DNA from: Pterobdella sp. o SKG-2022
Taxonomy: Eukaryota > Annelida > Clitellata > Hirudinida > Piscicolidae
Direction: 5' to 3'
Length of the DNA: 64,000 nucleotides
Assembly: GCA_964035795.1 (NCBI GenBank)
Contig: OZ038323.1
Location: 2,562,744 to 2,626,743, forward strand
A program made the translations under genes and the position numbers. Below, piece by piece: positions 61,901 to 64,000 of this stretch; the stretch's first letter is position 1; the number at the start of each line of letters is the position of its first letter. The notes below the pieces were generated by a model. It worked only from the letters and a program-made list of their open reading frames with translations. It made no database searches and was not told the origin of the DNA.

Positions 61901-63866
61901 AAATCAAGACGCATATTTGAATAAATTCAAAATTATTGAGTAAGCATATCTGCATGAATTTACTGCAGACTTCCAATACAACTTATAATATTTATTATCA
62001 ATTACCACTCAACGTAATTTAATGTAGTATGATAACCTAAATAACAACAACAAAAAAACGAAGTTTTGTTAAAAAATTATGTAAAAAAAATTTTCAAATA
62101 GAGTTTATCTTTATTAGTTTTAAGATTAATACATTGTTAATTGATTGTTTTTATACAATGGAATTTATTTGAAAAAAAATTTATTTATAAAAACAATTTA
62201 TTCATGAAAAAATTTATTTATGAAAAACTCATTTAGAAACATAAAAAATGATAATTACACACAGCTACCAACTGGAAGATAATCAAGAGAATCATCTACT
62301 CTTAAACAGCAAAGAAATCAAACTAAATTCTCCATTTAAAACTTCTGGAACTTTCCAATACCGCATGGTGATGGTGAAAAATGGCGATGATGATGAAGCT
62401 ATTGATATTATGACTTTAACAATTGAAGTAAGCAGCTAATAATTGATCAAATTTCTAGATTGATTCTATTGAATTACTTTCTAAGCTTTGAATTATATTC
62501 TTAGAAGTTATTTAAGTTTTTGCTGAGTAATTAACCATTCGTTAATGTATTTATATATGAAAAACAATCGGTGATATTTTATTAATAACCAACCAATTAG
62601 GTACCTTCGGCAGCGATAGTTTCCACGCCCAGTACACCTATTTTAATGTCATCAGCTCCAACAGTAAAAAGAACAACATTAATCACGGCCAACCAAAAAG
62701 ACCTCAACGACAACAATAGTATAATAATAACCGCAGTGATCTGCGCCACAGTTGTTGTAGTTGTGGTTGTAGTGGTGGTGGCTGTGGTACTTGTGTGCTG
62801 TAGATTGAACAGAAACAAACCGCAGCCTTTCGTCTCGCCATCCAGCGTGTCCTCTGCGCCTCTTGTTGTTGACTCTTCGTCGTTTGTAACAAACTCTCTT
62901 TGTGATTTCAACAAACACATGCCTCGATCAGGTTACTATGTTGCCTTTAAAAGTTTATGAGACTGTTGAATTTGAGGGTATTTGGCCATTTTTTGGTTTA
63001 TACTATATAATTTTGGTATGTTTGTCATTCGACAATGTAAGCATGACTTACACACAGCTCCGTGTGTTCAAACAAAAAACAATTTTGCGGTTTATTTTTA
63101 TCGCATATAAATTTAAATCGGTAAAGTCATTGCCATTGTATTATATAATACTATTTGAATAACTTTTTATTTTCAATTTTTCATGAGAAATTTTTGATAC
63201 ATTTATTTTTAAAAAACTAAAATTTTCAATAAGTACAACCTTATCATAAATCATTAGTAATAGTATTTTAAAAAAATCTTTGCAAAATAACAATGAAATA
63301 CATAGAAACCAACATAATAAAGAAAAATTATCCTTACAGGCTCGGTCTCTTCAACAGATCAAAGCACCCGCACAGACTCAGTTCTGTATCCAATCAGCTT
63401 GAGTAACATAAGCAACAATACCAAACACACATTCATCAGTAACAACAGCTTATACAGCAACAATTACTCCCATCCACCTGTTAATCTATCACCTAGCAAT
63501 GGATACGCAGCCACAGCTACTGATCCAAGCAGTTCTCATAGTAGCTGCAACTTAAGCAAGCATCCGAGCAGCTTGGAAGTCGTTATGGAAGAAGCTGTTA
63601 ATTTACAGCAATTGCAGCAACAGCAGCTGAAACTGCAACAGCTTGAAAAGAAAACAAATTTTTTGCAAGCACAAAATATGGTCAGTCTCAAACAAGACTC
63701 TATTCCTTCTAGTGATGTAGGTTTTTTTCTTATTATAAGAATTATAATCAAGTACTTCATGATGGAAAATTGTCATATAATAATTTTATGAACATAGGAA
63801 GCCCCAAAAGTATGCCCCCGAAGGAAGAAAAGCAACAGGAATAAAATGACTTCCACGATTCCTCAA
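58603..63866 (+). CDS. Protocadherin-like adhesion receptor (3' end beyond window)
   Basis: Exons: 58603-58932, 59221-59439, 60056-60367, 60530-61044, 62265-62427, 62601-62931, 63340-63716, 63798-63866. GT-AG introns and phases (0,0,0,2,0,1,0,0) agree over 772 codons. Order: signal peptide (residues 1-26), five cadherin-like repeats, a Ser/Thr-rich stalk, one transmembrane helix (554-579) and a cytoplasmic tail that continues out of the window. EC1 has the protocadherin hallmarks IKEELPPNT, FDRE, the short loop CDGEC, and DINDHSP; EC2 starts with DDD (TDDDLNP). These form one complete calcium site between EC1 and EC2. Later repeats show the fold pattern (FRLNSSSGDLTL, YQLEDNQENHLLLNSKEIKL) but lack the DxNDN and DRE motifs. 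It acts at the cell surface in homophilic adhesion by family knowledge. The small exons contrast with the single large ectodomain exon of vertebrate clustered protocadherins. Confidence 0.8.
58933..59220 (+). other. Protocadherin intron 1
   Basis: 288 bp, AT-rich, nothing recognised. Confidence 0.7.
59221..59439 (+). CDS. Protocadherin exon 2: end of EC1, start of EC2
   Basis: Acceptor acaaccaacag, donor CTACTG|gtaaat. It encodes YYQKLTLKIKVQDINDHSPI, the calcium-linker signature, and EC2 start ATDDDLNPSLTYFIDP. Confidence 0.88.
59440..60055 (+). other. Protocadherin intron 2
   Basis: 616 bp, nothing recognised. Confidence 0.65.
60056..60367 (+). CDS. Protocadherin exon 3: rest of EC2, start of EC3
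   Basis: Acceptor ctgacttcag, donor ACTAAT|gtatgt. It encodes LNIIVADEGNPPKKSNMAVT (the A.D.G.P..S pattern of cadherin repeats), but the EC2 end reads LEIKKALKPV where DVNDN would be expected. It continues to VLYQLDHSIPCTN of EC3. Confidence 0.78.
60368..60529 (+). other. Protocadherin intron 3: stop-free, 162 bp, frame-preserving
   Basis: GT at 60368 and AG at 60528-60529. The length is a multiple of three and the frame is open from exon 3 through to exon 4, so spliced and retained forms both encode protein. Retention would add 54 residues, including an HTHTHTH tract from a CA repeat. Splicing puts CTN directly before NFRLNSSSGDL, the normal cadherin spacing, so the spliced form is preferred. 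An alternative AG at 60480 is out of frame. Confidence 0.6.
60530..61044 (+). CDS. Protocadherin exon 4: EC3, EC4, start of EC5
   Basis: Starts NFRLNSSSGDLTLAQQ after accgaacag. EC4 contains two cysteines (IKCVSK, GVCRFGE) and RLNVICSDNEG. EC5 opens PFFSTSHYKVTLNSESNSAG. No calcium motifs. Ends ACCAG|gttgtc, phase 2. Confidence 0.75.
61045..62264 (+). other. Protocadherin intron 4
   Basis: 1220 bp, AT-rich. A short block near 61838-61875 (cttatcgaaaattttagttg) matches an arm of the foldback family. Nothing coding. Confidence 0.6.
62265..62427 (+). CDS. Protocadherin exon 5: end of EC5
   Basis: Acceptor attacacacag, donor ATTGAA|gtaagc. It encodes YQLEDNQENHLLLNSKEIKL and MVMVKNGDDDEAIDIMTLTI, a cadherin repeat end without DxNDN. 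Confidence 0.75.
62601..62931 (+). CDS. Protocadherin exon 6: stalk, transmembrane helix, tail start
   Basis: Acceptor accaattag, donor GATCAG|gttact. It encodes a Ser/Thr/Pro stalk, then IIITAVICATVVVVVVVVVV and AVVLVCCRLNRNK: one membrane helix followed by juxtamembrane Cys and basic residues. Ten consecutive valines come from a GTT/GTG/GTA repeat. Confidence 0.8.
62932..63339 (+). other. Protocadherin intron 6 with MITE fragment
   Basis: 408 bp. 63186-63262 carries the foldback family blocks (gatacatttatttttaaaaa, accttatcataaatcattag). Confidence 0.6.
63340..63716 (+). CDS. Protocadherin exon 7: cytoplasmic tail
   Basis: Acceptor tatccttacag, donor AGTGAT|gtaggt. A Ser/Asn-rich tail with GSVSSTDQSTRTDSVLYP and a Gln/Leu-rich helix (NLQQLQQQQLKLQQLEKK) that could form a coiled coil. 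No recognised catenin-binding motif. Confidence 0.7.
63798..63866 (+). CDS. Protocadherin exon 8: basic tail segment
   Basis: Acceptor atgaacatag, donor CCTCAA|gtaacc. It encodes EAPKVCPRRKKSNRNKMTST. If the donor is not used the frame stays open 27 more codons, ending hydrophobic (FCLIFIFFFFMLKC) before TGA, which would be an unlikely C terminus for a cytoplasmic tail. Confidence 0.5.
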
Positions 63867-64000
63867 GTAACCTCCATTATTATTTCCAGCTTTTTTATCA
63901 ATGTGGTCAATTTTTGTTTGATATTTATTTTTTTCTTTTTCATGCTAAAATGCTGATGTCACTTATTAACGCAAAATTTACAAAAATTATTGGCATTGCT
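63867..64000 (+). other. Start of protocadherin intron 8
   Basis: AT-rich sequence after the exon 8 donor, cut by the window edge; nothing recognised. Confidence 0.5.

Overview
This window is AT-rich, intron-rich nuclear DNA from an animal. The evidence is: a cyclic-nucleotide-gated (CNG) channel gene and a protocadherin gene split by GT-AG introns of 81 bp to more than 5 kb, SINEs derived from a tRNA-Ile, foldback MITEs, a decayed LINE fragment, and very long microsatellites. Two runs of N are each exactly 200 bp, the usual placeholder for scaffold joins. I cannot place the organism below Metazoa; nothing here argues against a marine invertebrate, and no bacterial or viral gene is visible.

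Layout. 1-8.2 kb is a non-coding flank holding a minus-strand SINE remnant, two foldback MITEs, a second tRNA-derived element and two TATA-type promoter candidates. 8195-9737 (+) is a three-exon gene for an 81-residue secreted peptide precursor; its intron 2 contains the first assembly gap. 9.8-18 kb has no secure gene, but a locally less AT-rich patch at 12.3-12.8 kb probably holds one or more exons, possibly the missing end of the channel gene. 18076-38214 (-) is a CNG channel gene with eight exons read here from the start codon through the cyclic-nucleotide-binding domain; every junction agrees in phase. Its introns hold a nonsense-mutated LINE end, MITE copies and an unrecognised decayed reading frame. 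38.3-58.6 kb is a gene desert dominated by microsatellites ((TG)n, (CTA)n, (GATA)n, (GAT)n), a SINE and LINE-type tails. 58603-63866 (+) is the 5' part of a protocadherin-like gene (eight exons, 772 codons) that runs off the right edge.

The most interesting object is the channel. Its voltage-sensor-like domain, S6, C-linker and ligand-binding pocket are all recognisable. However, the S5-to-pore segment carries an insertion of about 315 residues (Asn/Lys/Ser-rich), and the place where CNG channels have the selectivity filter TTIGET reads IKLRST, with no glycine or glutamate. S5, insertion, pore remnant and S6 lie in one uninterrupted exon of 1319 bp. This looks like a CNG paralogue that kept its ligand sensor and lost its pore. 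The alignment was made by eye and needs transcript and profile support.

The protocadherin keeps the EC1 disulfide loop and the EC1-EC2 calcium site, but its later cadherin repeats lack the calcium motifs. One of its introns is stop-free and a multiple of three, so intron retention would give a longer protein. No operon-like or functional linkage between the three genes is suggested by their arrangement.
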